Positions 7,747-15,981 of a DNA stretch of 44,975 nucleotides are shown piece after piece. The notes under the pieces are model-generated. The model did not search any database. It was given only the letters and a program-made list of their open reading frames with translations, and was not told where the DNA came from. Every line of letters begins with the position of its first letter. Within the stretch, counting starts at the first letter, position 1. A program made the translations under genes and the position numbers. The DNA comes from Phycisphaerales bacterium (GTDB lineage Bacteria; Planctomycetota; Phycisphaerae; Phycisphaerales; SM1A02): the NCBI GenBank assembly GCA_022447205.1, contig JAKVBQ010000009.1, forward strand, positions 1 to 44,975. Direction: 5' to 3'.

Positions 7747-8025
7747 ATGTCACGATCAATGAAAAAAGGACCGTACGTAGACGAGAAGCTCTACATCAAG
7801 GTCCAGAAGCAGGAAGAAGCCGGCAGTCATGCTCCCATCAAGACCTGGGCGCGTGCATGCACCATCGTTCCCGAGTTCATCGGCAAGACTTTCCAGGTCT
7901 ACAACGGCCGGACGTTCGTCGACGTGTTCTGCACCGAGGACATGGTCGGCCACAAGCTTGGCGAGTTTTCCCCGACCCGCGTCTTCCGCGGTCACACCAA
8001 CAAGAAGGAAGGCCTGAAGAGCTGA
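7747..8025 (+). CDS. rpsS: 30S ribosomal protein S19
   Basis: 92 residues, normal size. '[15 protein letters not shown]', '[19 protein letters not shown]', '[19 protein letters not shown]' and '[14 protein letters not shown]' are the family signatures. S19 works with S13 in the 30S head close to the A-site tRNA. It follows rplB after 12 bases and precedes rplV by 24, in the standard S10-operon order. Confidence 0.97.
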   Translation: MSRSMKKGPYVDEKLYIKVQKQEEAGSHAPIKTWARACTIVPEFIGKTFQVYNGRTFVDVFCTEDMVGHKLGEFSPTRVFRGHTNKKEGLKS

Positions 8026-8049
8026 TCCGGCAATTCAGGAGAAGTCACG

Positions 8050-8379
8050 ATGAGCTACAGCGCATCACATCGATTTGCCCGCATCTCGCCCCGCAAGGCG
8101 CGCTTGGTCGTGGACATGGTTCGCGGCCTGAACATCGAGGAGGCGATCGCCACCCTCGATTTCTCGAAGCGCCGTGGAGCGTACTTCCTCAGTGGTGTTC
8201 TGAAGAGCGCCATCGCCAACGCGGAAGAGAACGAAGCGGATGTCTCCAAGCTCTTCGTCGAGTCCACCTGGGTCGACGAAGGCCCGACCATCAAGAGATT
8301 CCAGCCGAAGGATCGTGGCCGAGCCCATCCGATCTGGAAGCGGACCAGTCACATTCACGTCCAGGTAGCCGAGCGCTGA
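8050..8379 (+). CDS. rplV: 50S ribosomal protein L22
   Basis: 109 residues. 'ARISPRKARLVVDMVRGLNIEEAIATL', read here as RISPRKARLVVDMVRG, the 'SGVLKSAIANAEEN' helix and the C-terminal 'RGRAHPIWKRTSHIHVQV' hairpin are typical. The beta-hairpin reaches into the exit tunnel near the macrolide site. In the tip, 'GRAHPIWKRTSHI' replaces the common 'GRA.RI.KRTSHI'. GGAG (bases 8038-8041) lies about eight bases ahead of the ATG. Confidence 0.96.
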   Translation: MSYSASHRFARISPRKARLVVDMVRGLNIEEAIATLDFSKRRGAYFLSGVLKSAIANAEENEADVSKLFVESTWVDEGPTIKRFQPKDRGRAHPIWKRTSHIHVQVAER

Positions 8380-8407
8380 GCGAAGCAGTAAGAAACGGAC
8401 AGACTTC

Positions 8408-9112
8408 ATGGGACAGAAGACCCATCCATTTGGTTTCCGAGTAGGCATCACCGAGGCGCACAAGTCCCGGTGGTTCGCCCCCAAGGCGCTCTTCGGCGAA
8501 TTGCTCGTCGAGGACTATCGAATCCGCAAGTACGTGGACAAGCGCCTCAACCGCACCCCACCGTTCGCGGCGGTCTCGGACATCCTCATCGAACGCACGC
8601 GTGAGGAGCTCACGATCATCATCCGCACCGCGCGGCCCGGCCAGGTGGTCGGTCCCAAGGGGCAGGATGTCGAGAAGCTCACCGCCGATCTCCAGGCGCT
8701 CACCGGCCGCAAGGTCGTGATCCGCATCGTCGAGATCAAGAACCCCGAGATCGATGCCGTCCTCCTGGGCGAGGCGATCGCGGAGCAGCTCAAGAAGCGA
8801 TCGAACTTCCGTCGCCTGATCAAGCAGCGCTGCGAGTCAGCGATGCAGAACGGTGCGCGGGGGATCAGGATCCTCATCTCCGGCCGCCTCGGTGGCGCCG
8901 AGATGTCCCGTCGGTTCGACACTCGTCTGGGTTCGATTCCCCTGTCGACCCTGCAGGCGAACGTCGACTACGCCTATGTCCCCAGCCACACCACGTACGG
9001 CACGATCGGCGTGAAGGTCTGGGTCTACAAGGGCATGTACTCCGACGGCGACGAAGACCAGACTCAGTCCAGTGCGGCCGGTGGTCGTGCTCGAGCACGT
9101 GGGAGGCACTGA
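8408..9112 (+). CDS. rpsC: 30S ribosomal protein S3
   Basis: 234 residues. The N-terminal 'GQKTHPFGFRVGI', the KH domain with 'VVGPKGQDVEKLTADL' (GPKG where GRKG/GKKG is common), 'IVEIKNPEIDAVLLGEAIAEQL' and the C-terminal 'GARGIRILISGRLGGAEMSR' and 'YGTIGVKVWVYKG' segments are present. S3 forms part of the mRNA entry channel and has helicase activity there with S4 and S5. The last 20 residues are a polar Asp/Ser/Arg tail. It is followed by rplP after three bases. Confidence 0.96.
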   Translation: MGQKTHPFGFRVGITEAHKSRWFAPKALFGELLVEDYRIRKYVDKRLNRTPPFAAVSDILIERTREELTIIIRTARPGQVVGPKGQDVEKLTADLQALTGRKVVIRIVEIKNPEIDAVLLGEAIAEQLKKRSNFRRLIKQRCESAMQNGARGIRILISGRLGGAEMSRRFDTRLGSIPLSTLQANVDYAYVPSHTTYGTIGVKVWVYKGMYSDGDEDQTQSSAAGGRARARGRH

Positions 9113-9115
9113 CCA

Positions 9116-9535
9116 ATGCCGATGCTCCCGAAGCGAATGAAGTTCAGGAAGCAGATGCGTGGCCGTCTCCGCGGCAACGCCACTCGTGGCAACTACGTTG
9201 CCTACGGTGAATACGGCCTCCAGTCACTCGAGCCCAAGTGGGTCACCGCCCGCCAGATCGAGGCTGGTCGTATCGCCGCTCAGCACTTCCTGCGCCGCCA
9301 GGGCAAGATCTACATCCGGGTCTTCCCGGACAAGCCCGTGTCCAAGAAGCCGCTCGAGACCCGCATGGGCAAGGGCAAGGCCGAGGTGGACTACTGGGCA
9401 GCACGCGTGAAGCCCGGAACGATGCTTTATGAGATCGCCGGTGTCCCCGAGGACATCGCGAAGCAGGCGATGGCACGTATCGCCCAGAAGATGCCGGTGA
9501 AGTGCCGGTTCGTTGGAAGGCGGTTGTCGGTATGA
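9116..9535 (+). CDS. rplP: 50S ribosomal protein L16
   Basis: 139 residues, normal. 'MLPKRMKFRKQMRGRLRG', 'YGLQSLEPKWVTARQIEA', 'RIAAQHFLRRQGKIYIRVF', 'KPLETRMGKGKAEVDYW' and 'YEIAGVPEDIAKQAMARIA' identify it. L16 contacts the CCA end of A-site tRNA. Two starts three codons apart (MPM) are equally possible. Its stop overlaps rpmC by four bases (ATGA). Confidence 0.97.
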   Translation: MPMLPKRMKFRKQMRGRLRGNATRGNYVAYGEYGLQSLEPKWVTARQIEAGRIAAQHFLRRQGKIYIRVFPDKPVSKKPLETRMGKGKAEVDYWAARVKPGTMLYEIAGVPEDIAKQAMARIAQKMPVKCRFVGRRLSV

Positions 9536-9741
9536 AGGCCAAGGAAGTCCACAATTTCAACGATGAGGAAGTCGCGGTCGAGATCGAGCGCCTTCGCAAG
9601 CGGATGTTCGAACTCCGTTCGCAGAAGGTCACCGACAAGATCGAGGACACCTCGCAGTTCAAGAAGACGCGTCGGGACATCGCCCGTCTGCTGACCGAGC
9701 AACGTACCCGTGAAATCTCCAAGAGCGAGGCCCAGTCGTGA
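9532..9741 (+). CDS. rpmC: 50S ribosomal protein L29
   Basis: 69 residues forming the expected helical hairpin: '[19 protein letters not shown]', '[19 protein letters not shown]' and '[18 protein letters not shown]'. L29 sits beside L23 at the tunnel exit. The start is taken at the ATG that overlaps the rplP stop because the ten codons in front belong to rplP in another frame. The stop overlaps the rpsQ GTG by four bases. Confidence 0.95.
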   Translation: MKAKEVHNFNDEEVAVEIERLRKRMFELRSQKVTDKIEDTSQFKKTRRDIARLLTEQRTREISKSEAQS

Positions 9742-10028
9742 AGACCAAGACCATCGAAATCCCGGAGAACTCTCCGCGCAAGACCGGACTGGTCGAGAGC
9801 GACAAGGGTGACAAGACCTGCAAGGTCGTCATCAACTTCCTCACGAAGCACCCGAAGTACGGAAAGTACATCCGTCGTCGGACCGTCCTTCAGGTGCATG
9901 ATGAGAACAACGAGTCCAGCGTCGGTGATCGCGTCGAGATCGCCGAGTGCAGGAGGATCTCCAAGACCAAGTCATGGATCCTCACCAAGATCGTCGAACG
10001 AGCCCCAGAAGGTGGCATGGACGCCTGA
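9738..10028 (+). CDS. rpsQ: 30S ribosomal protein S17
   Basis: 96 residues from a GTG start that overlaps the rpmC stop (GTGA). The OB-fold motifs are '[19 protein letters not shown]', '[20 protein letters not shown]' and '[21 protein letters not shown]'. S17 is a primary 16S rRNA binder. N- and C-terminal ends are a little longer than in E. coli. No alternative start fits the conserved region better. Confidence 0.95.
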   Translation: MKTKTIEIPENSPRKTGLVESDKGDKTCKVVINFLTKHPKYGKYIRRRTVLQVHDENNESSVGDRVEIAECRRISKTKSWILTKIVERAPEGGMDA

Positions 10029-10054
10029 GGCGTTCCTGAGAGCGAGAAGCAGCA

Positions 10055-10441
10055 ATGATTCAAAAAGAATCACGAATGGAAGTTGCCGACAACAGCGGCG
10101 CCAAGGTGGCCCAGGTCATCGGCGTGCTGGGCAAGAGCAGTGCACGAGGCCGTCACACCCGCCTTTCGATGGGCGTGGGTGAGAAGGTCGTCTGCACCGT
10201 CAAGAAGGCGCTTCCCAATTCCGACATCAAGACCGGCGAGAAGGTCCGCGCCGTGATCGTCCGGACCAAGTACCCCACTCGTCGCGAGGACGGCTCCTAC
10301 GTTCGTTTCGATTCGAACGCCTGCGTCATCATCGACGAGAACGGAAACCCAAAGGGCACCCGCATCTTCGGTGCGGTCGCCCGCGAACTGCGCGAGAAGA
10401 ACTTCATGAAGATCGTCTCGCTCGCAACGGAGGTGGTCTGA
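10055..10441 (+). CDS. rplN: 50S ribosomal protein L14
   Basis: 128 residues, a few more than the usual 122. '[17 protein letters not shown]', '[12 protein letters not shown]', '[20 protein letters not shown]', '[19 protein letters not shown]', '[18 protein letters not shown]' and '[17 protein letters not shown]' mark it clearly. L14 forms intersubunit bridge B8 and is the docking site of the silencing factor RsfS. The gene ends one base before rplX starts. Confidence 0.97.
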   Translation: MIQKESRMEVADNSGAKVAQVIGVLGKSSARGRHTRLSMGVGEKVVCTVKKALPNSDIKTGEKVRAVIVRTKYPTRREDGSYVRFDSNACVIIDENGNPKGTRIFGAVARELREKNFMKIVSLATEVV

Positions 10442-10442
10442 G

Positions 10443-10799
10443 ATGGCTGGCCATATCAAGACCGGTGACAACGTCTACGTGAACTCCGGCAACGACAAGG
10501 GCAAGGTCGGCGAGGTGCTTCAGATGCTTCCGAAGCACGACACCTGCATCGTCAAGGGCGTCAACGTCCGGACGAAGCATGTCAAGCCCAACCAGCAGAA
10601 CCAGCAGGGCGGGATCGTGCGTGTCGAGATGCCGATCCACGTCAGCAACGTCAGCCCCTGTGTCGGAGGCAAGCCCACCAGGGTGCGCTTCGAGACTCGC
10701 GATGACGGTTCCAAGGTCCGTGTCGCGGCACGGGACGGTTCAGATCTTCACGTCCTCCGCTCCGCGGGTTCGGGCGGCAAGAAGGCATCGAAGAAGTAA
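10443..10799 (+). CDS. rplX: 50S ribosomal protein L24
   Basis: 118 residues with the KOW motif '[21 protein letters not shown]' (given as [18 protein letters not shown]), '[23 protein letters not shown]' in part, '[10 protein letters not shown]' and '[17 protein letters not shown]'. L24 is one of the two assembly initiators of the large subunit. A short Ser/Gly/Lys tail follows the conserved part. Its ATG is separated from the rplN stop by one base. Confidence 0.95.
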   Translation: MAGHIKTGDNVYVNSGNDKGKVGEVLQMLPKHDTCIVKGVNVRTKHVKPNQQNQQGGIVRVEMPIHVSNVSPCVGGKPTRVRFETRDDGSKVRVAARDGSDLHVLRSAGSGGKKASKK

Positions 10800-10818
10800 G
10801 GCAGCGGGATAACGAATC

Positions 10819-11403
10819 ATGGTCTCTCAAACGACAAGTTCACAGCTCCGGCAGAAGTTCGACGACGAGGTCGCTGCGAGCGTTCGCGAGAAGTTCGGCA
10901 TCACGAACCTCAACGCCCAGCCGCGGCTCGAGAAGATCATCGTGAACGTCGGCATCGGCAAGGCTCTGGAGAACCAGAAGCTGAAGCCCGACGTGCGCGA
11001 CACGGTCATCTCCACGCTCACGACCATCACCGGCCAGAAGCCGATCATGGTCCTGGCGAAGAAGTCCGTCTCGAACTTCAAGGTTCGAGAAGGCGCGCCT
11101 TCCGCGTTCATGGTCACCCTCCGGCGTGATCGCATGTGGAACTTCCTCGATCGACTGATCAATCTCGCCACTCCCCGTATCAAGGACTTCCGCGGCGTGA
11201 GCCGCAAGTCCTTCGACAAGGGTGGCAACTACGGGATGGGTCTCACCGAGCAGGCGGTGTGGCCTGAAATCAACATGGCGTCCGTGTCCTACAACCACGG
11301 CATGAACATCAACCTCATCTTCCGCAACAGCAATCCTGAAATGAGCCTCTTCCTTCTCGAGGGCCTTGGCATGCCCTTCGCGAAGGTCGGCGGCGATCGC
11401 TGA
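10819..11403 (+). CDS. rplE: 50S ribosomal protein L5
   Basis: 194 residues, about 15 more than usual, the extra mostly at the N-terminus. '[18 protein letters not shown]', '[24 protein letters not shown]', read in parts, '[28 protein letters not shown]' in part, and '[19 protein letters not shown]' are conserved. L5 holds 5S rRNA and touches P-site tRNA. The ATG of 'MVSQTTSSQ' is the only reasonable start. Confidence 0.95.
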   Translation: MVSQTTSSQLRQKFDDEVAASVREKFGITNLNAQPRLEKIIVNVGIGKALENQKLKPDVRDTVISTLTTITGQKPIMVLAKKSVSNFKVREGAPSAFMVTLRRDRMWNFLDRLINLATPRIKDFRGVSRKSFDKGGNYGMGLTEQAVWPEINMASVSYNHGMNINLIFRNSNPEMSLFLLEGLGMPFAKVGGDR

Positions 11404-11435
11404 TCCGGAATTCCACTTTTCAACGAGACGAAACA

Positions 11436-11621
11436 ATGGCTAGCAAGAAGACATTCGCCAGGATGAAGCGTGAACCCAAGTTCTCCACTCGCAGGGAGAA
11501 CAGATGTGAGATCACCGGACGCAAGCGGGGCATCTACCGCAAGTTCCGCGTGAGCCGGATCATGCTTCGTGAGCTCGCGCTTCAGGGGATGGTCCCGGGA
11601 ATGCGCAAGGCGAGCTGGTGA
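11436..11621 (+). CDS. rpsN: 30S ribosomal protein S14, short form without the zinc site
   Basis: 61 residues, exactly the length of the zinc-binding short (type Z) S14, and the C-terminal '[17 protein letters not shown]' is the signature of that type. The four zinc ligands of type Z proteins stand at 24, 27, 40 and 43; here they are Cys24, Thr27, Ser40 and Met43, so only one remains and zinc cannot be bound in the usual way. Zinc-free S14 is normally the longer 90-100-residue form, so a short zinc-free one is unusual. The DNA around the changed codons is unambiguous. S14 binds late in the 30S head. The L36 gene in the same cluster shows the same kind of loss. Confidence 0.95.
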   Translation: MASKKTFARMKREPKFSTRRENRCEITGRKRGIYRKFRVSRIMLRELALQGMVPGMRKASW

Positions 11622-11673
11622 TTCTGAACGATTGGTCCTGCCCCGACTGGATCGGTGCAAGGAGTACACGACG

Positions 11674-12072
11674 ATGTCGATGAATGATTTGACTGCCGAC
11701 ATGCTCACGCGAATCCGCAACTCGGTCCGCAACAAGGCCAAGGATGTCACCGTGGTCAGCAACAAGCTGAACCGTGGTGTCGCCCAGGTCCTTGCCGACG
11801 AGGGGTACATCAACGGGTTCGACTGCATCGAGGATGGCCGGCAGGGTTTGATCAAGATTGAACTGAAGTATGGGCGTCGCGGTGAGCAACTCATCAACAC
11901 GCTTGATCGCGTCTCGAAGGGCGGCTGCCGTGTCTACTGCAGTGCCGACGATCTTCCCCGTCCCCTGCAGGGGCTGGGGATCGCGATCGTCTCCACGAGC
12001 AAGGGTGTATTGAGTGACCGTCGCTGCCGCGAGGAGCGTGTTGGCGGCGAGATCGTGGCAACCGTCTGCTGA
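11674..12072 (+). CDS. rpsH: 30S ribosomal protein S8
   Basis: 132 residues. The ATG at 'MSMNDLTADMLTRIRN' has AAGGAG nine bases upstream; the frame extends 35 codons further but into the rpsN region. Conserved parts: 'DMLTRIRNSVRNKAKDVTV', 'VLADEGYINGF', 'LINTLDRVSKGGCRVYCSADDLP' in part and the C-terminal 'GLGIAIVSTSKGVLSDRRC' plus 'VGGEIVATVC'. S8 folds the central 16S domain and represses the spc operon in E. coli. The C-terminal Cys residue and 'LSDRRC' replace the usual 'MTDREAR'. Confidence 0.95.
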   Translation: MSMNDLTADMLTRIRNSVRNKAKDVTVVSNKLNRGVAQVLADEGYINGFDCIEDGRQGLIKIELKYGRRGEQLINTLDRVSKGGCRVYCSADDLPRPLQGLGIAIVSTSKGVLSDRRCREERVGGEIVATVC

Positions 12073-12085
12073 ACCAGCGTAAAGA

Positions 12086-12106
12086 GCTCGCCCCTGATCG
12101 GCGAGC
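12086..12106 (+). promoter_or_regulatory. Stem-loop between rpsH and rplF
   Basis: GCTCGCC (12086-12092) pairs perfectly with GGCGAGC (12100-12106) around a seven-base loop. It fills the middle of the 50-base gap, with the rplF ribosome-binding region just after it. No T run follows, so it is not a terminator. Confidence 0.35.
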
Positions 12107-12122
12107 CAAAGAGGATTGAACG

Positions 12123-12680
12123 ATGTCTCGCATCGGCAAGAAACCAATCACAGTTCCCAGCGGGGTCACGGTCTCCATCGACCCGGCCAGCCGCTCCGTC
12201 AACATCGAAGGCTCGAAGGGCAAGCTTTCGCTCGTCCATCGTCCCGAGGTGGTCGTTGAATGGCATGCCGACGAGAAGTCGATCGAGTGTCGACTTGCCG
12301 AGGGCACCGCGCTCGACGGTTCGGGGAAGGCCTACTGGGGGCTCACTCGGTCCTTGATCAACAACATGGTCGAGGGCGTGACCAACGGGTACACCAAGAA
12401 GCTCGAGATCGTCGGTGTCGGCTACGGCGCGAAGGTCGCCGGTCCCAAGATCACCCTGAAGCTCGGTTTCGCCAACGAGATCGTGTTCCAGATTCCCGCC
12501 GGCGTCGAATGCTCGGTGGAGCGTGACGTCGTGACGGTCACCGGTGTCGACAAGCAGAAGGTCGGCGAGCTCGCCGCCAAGATCAGGAACTCCAGGAAGC
12601 CGGAACCCTACAACGGCAAGGGCGTGCGGTACCTCGGTGAGGACATTCGCAGGAAGCAGGGCAAGGCATTCGGCGCCTAA
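12123..12680 (+). CDS. rplF: 50S ribosomal protein L6
   Basis: 185 residues in two similar halves as expected. 'MSRIGKKPITVPSGVTV', 'VNIEGSKGKLSL', 'GLTRSLINNMVEGVTNGYTKKLEIVGVGY' (in part), 'LKLGFANEIVFQIPAGVE' and 'GKGVRYLGEDIRRKQGKAFGA' are all present. L6 lies near the GTPase centre of the large subunit. A ribosome-binding AGAGGA stands seven bases before the ATG. Confidence 0.97.
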   Translation: MSRIGKKPITVPSGVTVSIDPASRSVNIEGSKGKLSLVHRPEVVVEWHADEKSIECRLAEGTALDGSGKAYWGLTRSLINNMVEGVTNGYTKKLEIVGVGYGAKVAGPKITLKLGFANEIVFQIPAGVECSVERDVVTVTGVDKQKVGELAAKIRNSRKPEPYNGKGVRYLGEDIRRKQGKAFGA

Positions 12681-12737
12681 GCGTCGACCAGCCGGTCATC
12701 CGTCGCCTGATCGCGGCGAGGACCTAAGGACGAAACG

Positions 12738-13097
12738 ATGGACAGGAACAAGCTCAGGACAATCAGGCGCAACCGACGCAAGCGGGGCATCCGCAAGCAC
12801 ATCACTGGTGATGCGGAACGACCGCGCCTCACGGTCTACCGTTCGCTCAACCACATCTATGCCCAGGTCATCGACGACCTTCGTGGCAAGACCCTGGCTG
12901 CCGCCTCCTCGCGGGACAAGGGGCATTCCGGTCCGACCGGGAACGTGGAGGGAGCGAAGCTCATCGGCACCAGGCTCGCCGAGCGGGCGAAGGAAGCCGG
13001 TGTCGACAACGTGGTTTTCGATCGCAATGGCCTGCTGTTCCACGGACGCGTGAAGGCGCTCGCGGATGCGGCAAGAGAAGGCGGACTCAAGTTCTAG
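12738..13097 (+). CDS. rplR: 50S ribosomal protein L18
   Basis: 119 residues. '[38 protein letters not shown]' (recognised in pieces: [27 protein letters not shown]), '[22 protein letters not shown]' and '[28 protein letters not shown]' in part are the family core. L18 binds 5S rRNA with L5. The order rplF-rplR-rpsE is the standard spc order. An AAGGA stands eight bases before the ATG. Confidence 0.97.
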   Translation: MDRNKLRTIRRNRRKRGIRKHITGDAERPRLTVYRSLNHIYAQVIDDLRGKTLAAASSRDKGHSGPTGNVEGAKLIGTRLAERAKEAGVDNVVFDRNGLLFHGRVKALADAAREGGLKF

Positions 13098-13151
13098 GAA
13101 GTGGTTCGAGCCGGACAGCCGGACACTCTTTCTTTGACCCTGGATGGACAC

Positions 13152-13931
13152 ATGCCAGAAGTACTCGACGAATCAACAGCTCTTGAGTCCACGACAGTGG
13201 GCATCTTCCGAACCGCCGCAACGGTGAAGGGTGGTCGACGCTTCAGCTTCGGCTCGCTCGTCGTCGTCGGCAATCGACGCGGACGCGTGGGAATCGGGTA
13301 TGGCAAGGCCAACCAGGTCCCCATGGCGATCGAAAAGGCACAGAAGGATGCCAAGAAGCGATTGAACGACTATTCGCTTCAGGGCATGACGATCCCCCAT
13401 CAGGTCGAAGGGCGCTTCGGTGCCTGCCGAGTCCGACTGGTCCCGGCTTCACCGGGTACGGGCGTCATTGCCGGTGCTTCGGTCCGTGCCGTCCTCGAGA
13501 TGGTCGGCATCCAGGACTGCCTGACGAAGTCCTTCGGTTCGACGAACCCGAAGAACCTCGTCAAGGCGACCCTCGAGGCGCTCGGCTCGATCCGCAGCCG
13601 CCATGAGGTCGCCGCACTCCGTGGCGTCGAGATCGAGGCAACCGCGGTGGAAGAGGCGATCGAACGAGGCAAGGCGTTCATGCCGGTCGCATCCGGCAGC
13701 GAACGTGCCCAGGCACCGGTGAACACCGTCGGCGAAGAACGTCGTGGTGGCGGTCGTCGCGGTGGCGGCGGTGGTCGCCGCGGTGGTGGCGGTGGTGGCG
13801 GTGGACGTCAGGGTGGGGCTCCCGAAGCACCTGCCCCGTCGGCTCCTGCAGCCGAAGCCGCTCCTCCCGCAGCACCGGAAGCGGCACCTCCCACTGATAC
13901 CCCTCCTGCTGGAGATGAAGCGTCCTCCTGA
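13152..13931 (+). CDS. rpsE: 30S ribosomal protein S5 with long Gly/Arg and Ala/Pro tail
   Basis: 259 residues from the chosen ATG ('MPEVLDESTALEST'); an in-frame GTG 51 bases upstream is possible but adds residues unlike S5. The S5 domain is clear: 'KGGRRFSFGSLVVVGNRRGRVG', in parts, 'GYGKANQVPMAIEKA', 'VRLVPASPGTGVIAGASVRAVLE' in part and 'GSTNPKNLVKATLEAL'. S5 acts in decoding accuracy and mRNA unwinding. From about residue 195 the protein runs into an added tail of some 65 residues: first Gly/Arg blocks encoded by (GGT/GGC)n-rich DNA, then Ala/Pro/Glu. Ordinary S5 is about 165-200 residues. rpmD, which normally follows, is absent. Confidence 0.95.
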   Translation: MPEVLDESTALESTTVGIFRTAATVKGGRRFSFGSLVVVGNRRGRVGIGYGKANQVPMAIEKAQKDAKKRLNDYSLQGMTIPHQVEGRFGACRVRLVPASPGTGVIAGASVRAVLEMVGIQDCLTKSFGSTNPKNLVKATLEALGSIRSRHEVAALRGVEIEATAVEEAIERGKAFMPVASGSERAQAPVNTVGEERRGGGRRGGGGGRRGGGGGGGGRQGGAPEAPAPSAPAAEAAPPAAPEAAPPTDTPPAGDEASS

Positions 13932-13962
13932 GGCGCGAGAAGTGATTTTTCCCACGAGAAAC

Positions 13963-13982
13963 CGGGTTCATGCGTGAACCCG
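13963..13982 (+). promoter_or_regulatory. Stem-loop in the place of rpmD, upstream of rplO
   Basis: CGGGTTCA (13963-13970) pairs perfectly with TGAACCCG (13975-13982) around TGCG. The 85-base gap between rpsE and rplO, where rpmD usually lies, contains this hairpin and no gene. No T run follows. It may be a processing or regulatory site. Confidence 0.4.
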
Positions 13983-14016
13983 ACACGAAGCCCAACGAGG
14001 GCGGAGTTCAGCAGCC

Positions 14017-14463
14017 ATGATGATCCATGAGATCACCGAGAAGGTCGGACGATACAAGGCGCGCAAGCGCATTGGCCGCGGCGAAGGCAGCGGTCATGGT
14101 GGTACTGCAGGTCGCGGGCACAAGGGTGCCGGCAGCCGTGCGGGCTTCAGCCGCCGCGCCAGCTATGAAGGCGGACAGCTTCCCTGGTTCCAGCGCTATC
14201 CGAAGCGCGGGTTCTCGAACTCGGCTTTCCGCAAGAACTACCACGTCGTGAACCTCAAGGTCATCGAGGAGCGCTTCGAGAGCGGCACCTCGATCGACGT
14301 CGCCATGCTCGCCGAGAATCGGATCGTTCGTGACACGAACCTTCCCCTCAAGGTGCTCGGTGAAGGTGAACTGACGAAGAAGTTCGATATCACCGCGGCC
14401 AAGTTCTCCGCCAGTGCCCGCAAGAAGATCGAAGGTGCCGGAGGTACCGCAACGGACGCGTGA
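14017..14463 (+). CDS. rplO: 50S ribosomal protein L15
   Basis: 148 residues. The Gly-rich N-terminus 'RKRIGRGEGSGHGGTAGRGHKGAGSRAG' (seen in parts: RIGRGEGSGHGGTAGRG, HKGAGSR), 'YEGGQLPWFQRYPKRGF' and the C-terminal 'ITAAKFSASARKKIEGAGG' are diagnostic. L15 is a late-assembly protein touching 23S domain II-V. Two ATGs in tandem (MM) start the frame; either may be used. It follows rpsE directly since rpmD is missing. Confidence 0.96.
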   Translation: MMIHEITEKVGRYKARKRIGRGEGSGHGGTAGRGHKGAGSRAGFSRRASYEGGQLPWFQRYPKRGFSNSAFRKNYHVVNLKVIEERFESGTSIDVAMLAENRIVRDTNLPLKVLGEGELTKKFDITAAKFSASARKKIEGAGGTATDA

Positions 14464-14495
14464 TTTCTGACATGCGTGCTTTCAGACCAGCTCCC

Positions 14496-14510
14496 GGAAC
14501 CCCGGGTTCC
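14496..14510 (+). promoter_or_regulatory. Small stem-loop before secY
   Basis: GGAACC (14496-14501) pairs with GGTTCC (14505-14510) around CCG, in the 70-base gap between rplO and secY. It is short and could be coincidence; it is listed because similar hairpins occur in most larger gaps of this cluster. Confidence 0.25.
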
Positions 14511-14533
14511 ATACAAGGTCAGTAGAACACTCA

Positions 14534-15946
14534 ATGCTTCAAGCCTTCCTCAACATCTTCAGAATCCCCGACCTGCGGAACAAGGTTCTCTTCACGCTGT
14601 CGATGCTGGTGATCTACCGCATCGGTTTCTGGATTCCGCTGGTCGGCGTGGATCAGACCCAGCTCGCGGAATCAGCCAGCAAGGCGATGGAGCAGTCCCA
14701 GACCGGGTTCGCTCGCATCGCGCAGTTCGCCTCGATCTTCTCCGGCGGCTCCCTGAGCCAGTCCACGATCTTCGGACTCGGGATCATGCCGTACATCACG
14801 GCGTCGATCATCTTCCAGCTGCTGCAGTCCGTCATGCCGACGCTCCAGGCCCTGAAGAAGGAAGGCGCTTCCGGCCAGCAGAAGATCACCGAGTGGACCC
14901 GTTACTCGACGGTCGGACTCTGCATCATCCAGGGCTTCATGTGGCTGTGGTACCTCCGTACCCAGAACCTGATCCAGCCTCAGTTCGCCACTGGAACCAA
15001 CTACGTCATCTTCATGGTCGCCGGGTTGACCGCACTCACCGCCGGCAGCATCTTCCTGATGTGGCTCGGTGAGCAGATCGACAAGTACGGCATCGGCAAC
15101 GGGGTCTCCCTGATCCTGACCGCCGGCATCCTCGCCCAGATGCCGAATGCCATCGGGTGGGTCTACGCCAACTTCGATCCCAGCCAGCAGGCGGAGCAGG
15201 GCAAGATCGGCCTGCTTCCGGTGATCTTCCTCATCGTCGCCTTCGTCGGGGTCACGGCGGGAGCGATCGTGATCACGATCGCCCAACGTCGCATACCGAT
15301 CCAGCAGGCCAAGCACACGCGTGGTCGTCGGGTCTTCGGTGGCCAGCGCCACTACCTGCCGCTTCGCGTCAATCATGCCGGCGTCATGCCCATCATCTTC
15401 GCCAGCTCGCTGATGATCTTCCCGTCCGCGATCTTCGGATGGATGGCCACTCGTGCCGGGCAGAGCGATTCCTGGGCCTGGTGGCAGAACACCACGACGT
15501 TCCTCTCGACGAACTTCCAGATGGGGCAGTATCCGTACATCGTGATCGAGATCATCCTCATCTACTTCTTCAGCTACTTCTGGACCACCGTCCAGTTCAG
15601 TCCGGACGACATGTCGAAGCAGTTGAAGGACCACGGTTCGTTCATTCCGGGCCTTCGCCCCGGACCGAGGACCGCGGAATACCTCGAGACCGTCATGGAG
15701 CGCATCACGTTCGTCGGTGCGGGCTTCCTGGCGATCATCGCGGTCATCCCCTCGATCGTCGCGGAACGATTCGGCATACCGTTCATGGTCGCCCAGTTCC
15801 TCGGTGGAACGGGTCTCCTGATCGTCGTCAGTGTCACCCTGGACCTCATCCAGAGGATCGAGGCGAACCTGCTCATGCGGAACTACGCCGGTTTCCTCTC
15901 CGGTGACGATCCGAAGGGCCCACGAGTGAGGAGTGCGCGAAGCTGA
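14534..15946 (+). CDS. secY: Protein translocase subunit SecY
   Basis: 470 residues, with the ten membrane helices of SecY. Recognisable parts are the N-terminal 'IPDLRNKVLFTLSMLVIYRIG', the plug region 'FSGGSLSQSTIFGLGIMPYITASIIFQLL' (in part), 'LTAGSIFLMWLGEQIDKYGIGNGVSLIL' in part, the cytoplasmic 'QRRIPIQQAKHTRG' and 'LPLRVNHAGVMPIIFASSL'. 'NPDDMSKQLK'-type loop appears as SPDDMSKQLKDHGSFIPGLRPG. SecY forms the inner-membrane protein channel with SecE and SecG. It sits in its usual spc-operon place but adk, its common follower, is absent. Confidence 0.97.
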   Translation: MLQAFLNIFRIPDLRNKVLFTLSMLVIYRIGFWIPLVGVDQTQLAESASKAMEQSQTGFARIAQFASIFSGGSLSQSTIFGLGIMPYITASIIFQLLQSVMPTLQALKKEGASGQQKITEWTRYSTVGLCIIQGFMWLWYLRTQNLIQPQFATGTNYVIFMVAGLTALTAGSIFLMWLGEQIDKYGIGNGVSLILTAGILAQMPNAIGWVYANFDPSQQAEQGKIGLLPVIFLIVAFVGVTAGAIVITIAQRRIPIQQAKHTRGRRVFGGQRHYLPLRVNHAGVMPIIFASSLMIFPSAIFGWMATRAGQSDSWAWWQNTTTFLSTNFQMGQYPYIVIEIILIYFFSYFWTTVQFSPDDMSKQLKDHGSFIPGLRPGPRTAEYLETVMERITFVGAGFLAIIAVIPSIVAERFGIPFMVAQFLGGTGLLIVVSVTLDLIQRIEANLLMRNYAGFLSGDDPKGPRVRSARS

Positions 15947-15981
15947 GCCGCGTCATGCGCTCCTGATCGACAGGCAACACC

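Noticed and set aside
13101-13151. GTG start for rpsE 51 bases upstream
   Set aside because: Added residues are not S5-like and the AGGA is too close to the GTG; left as a possibility only.
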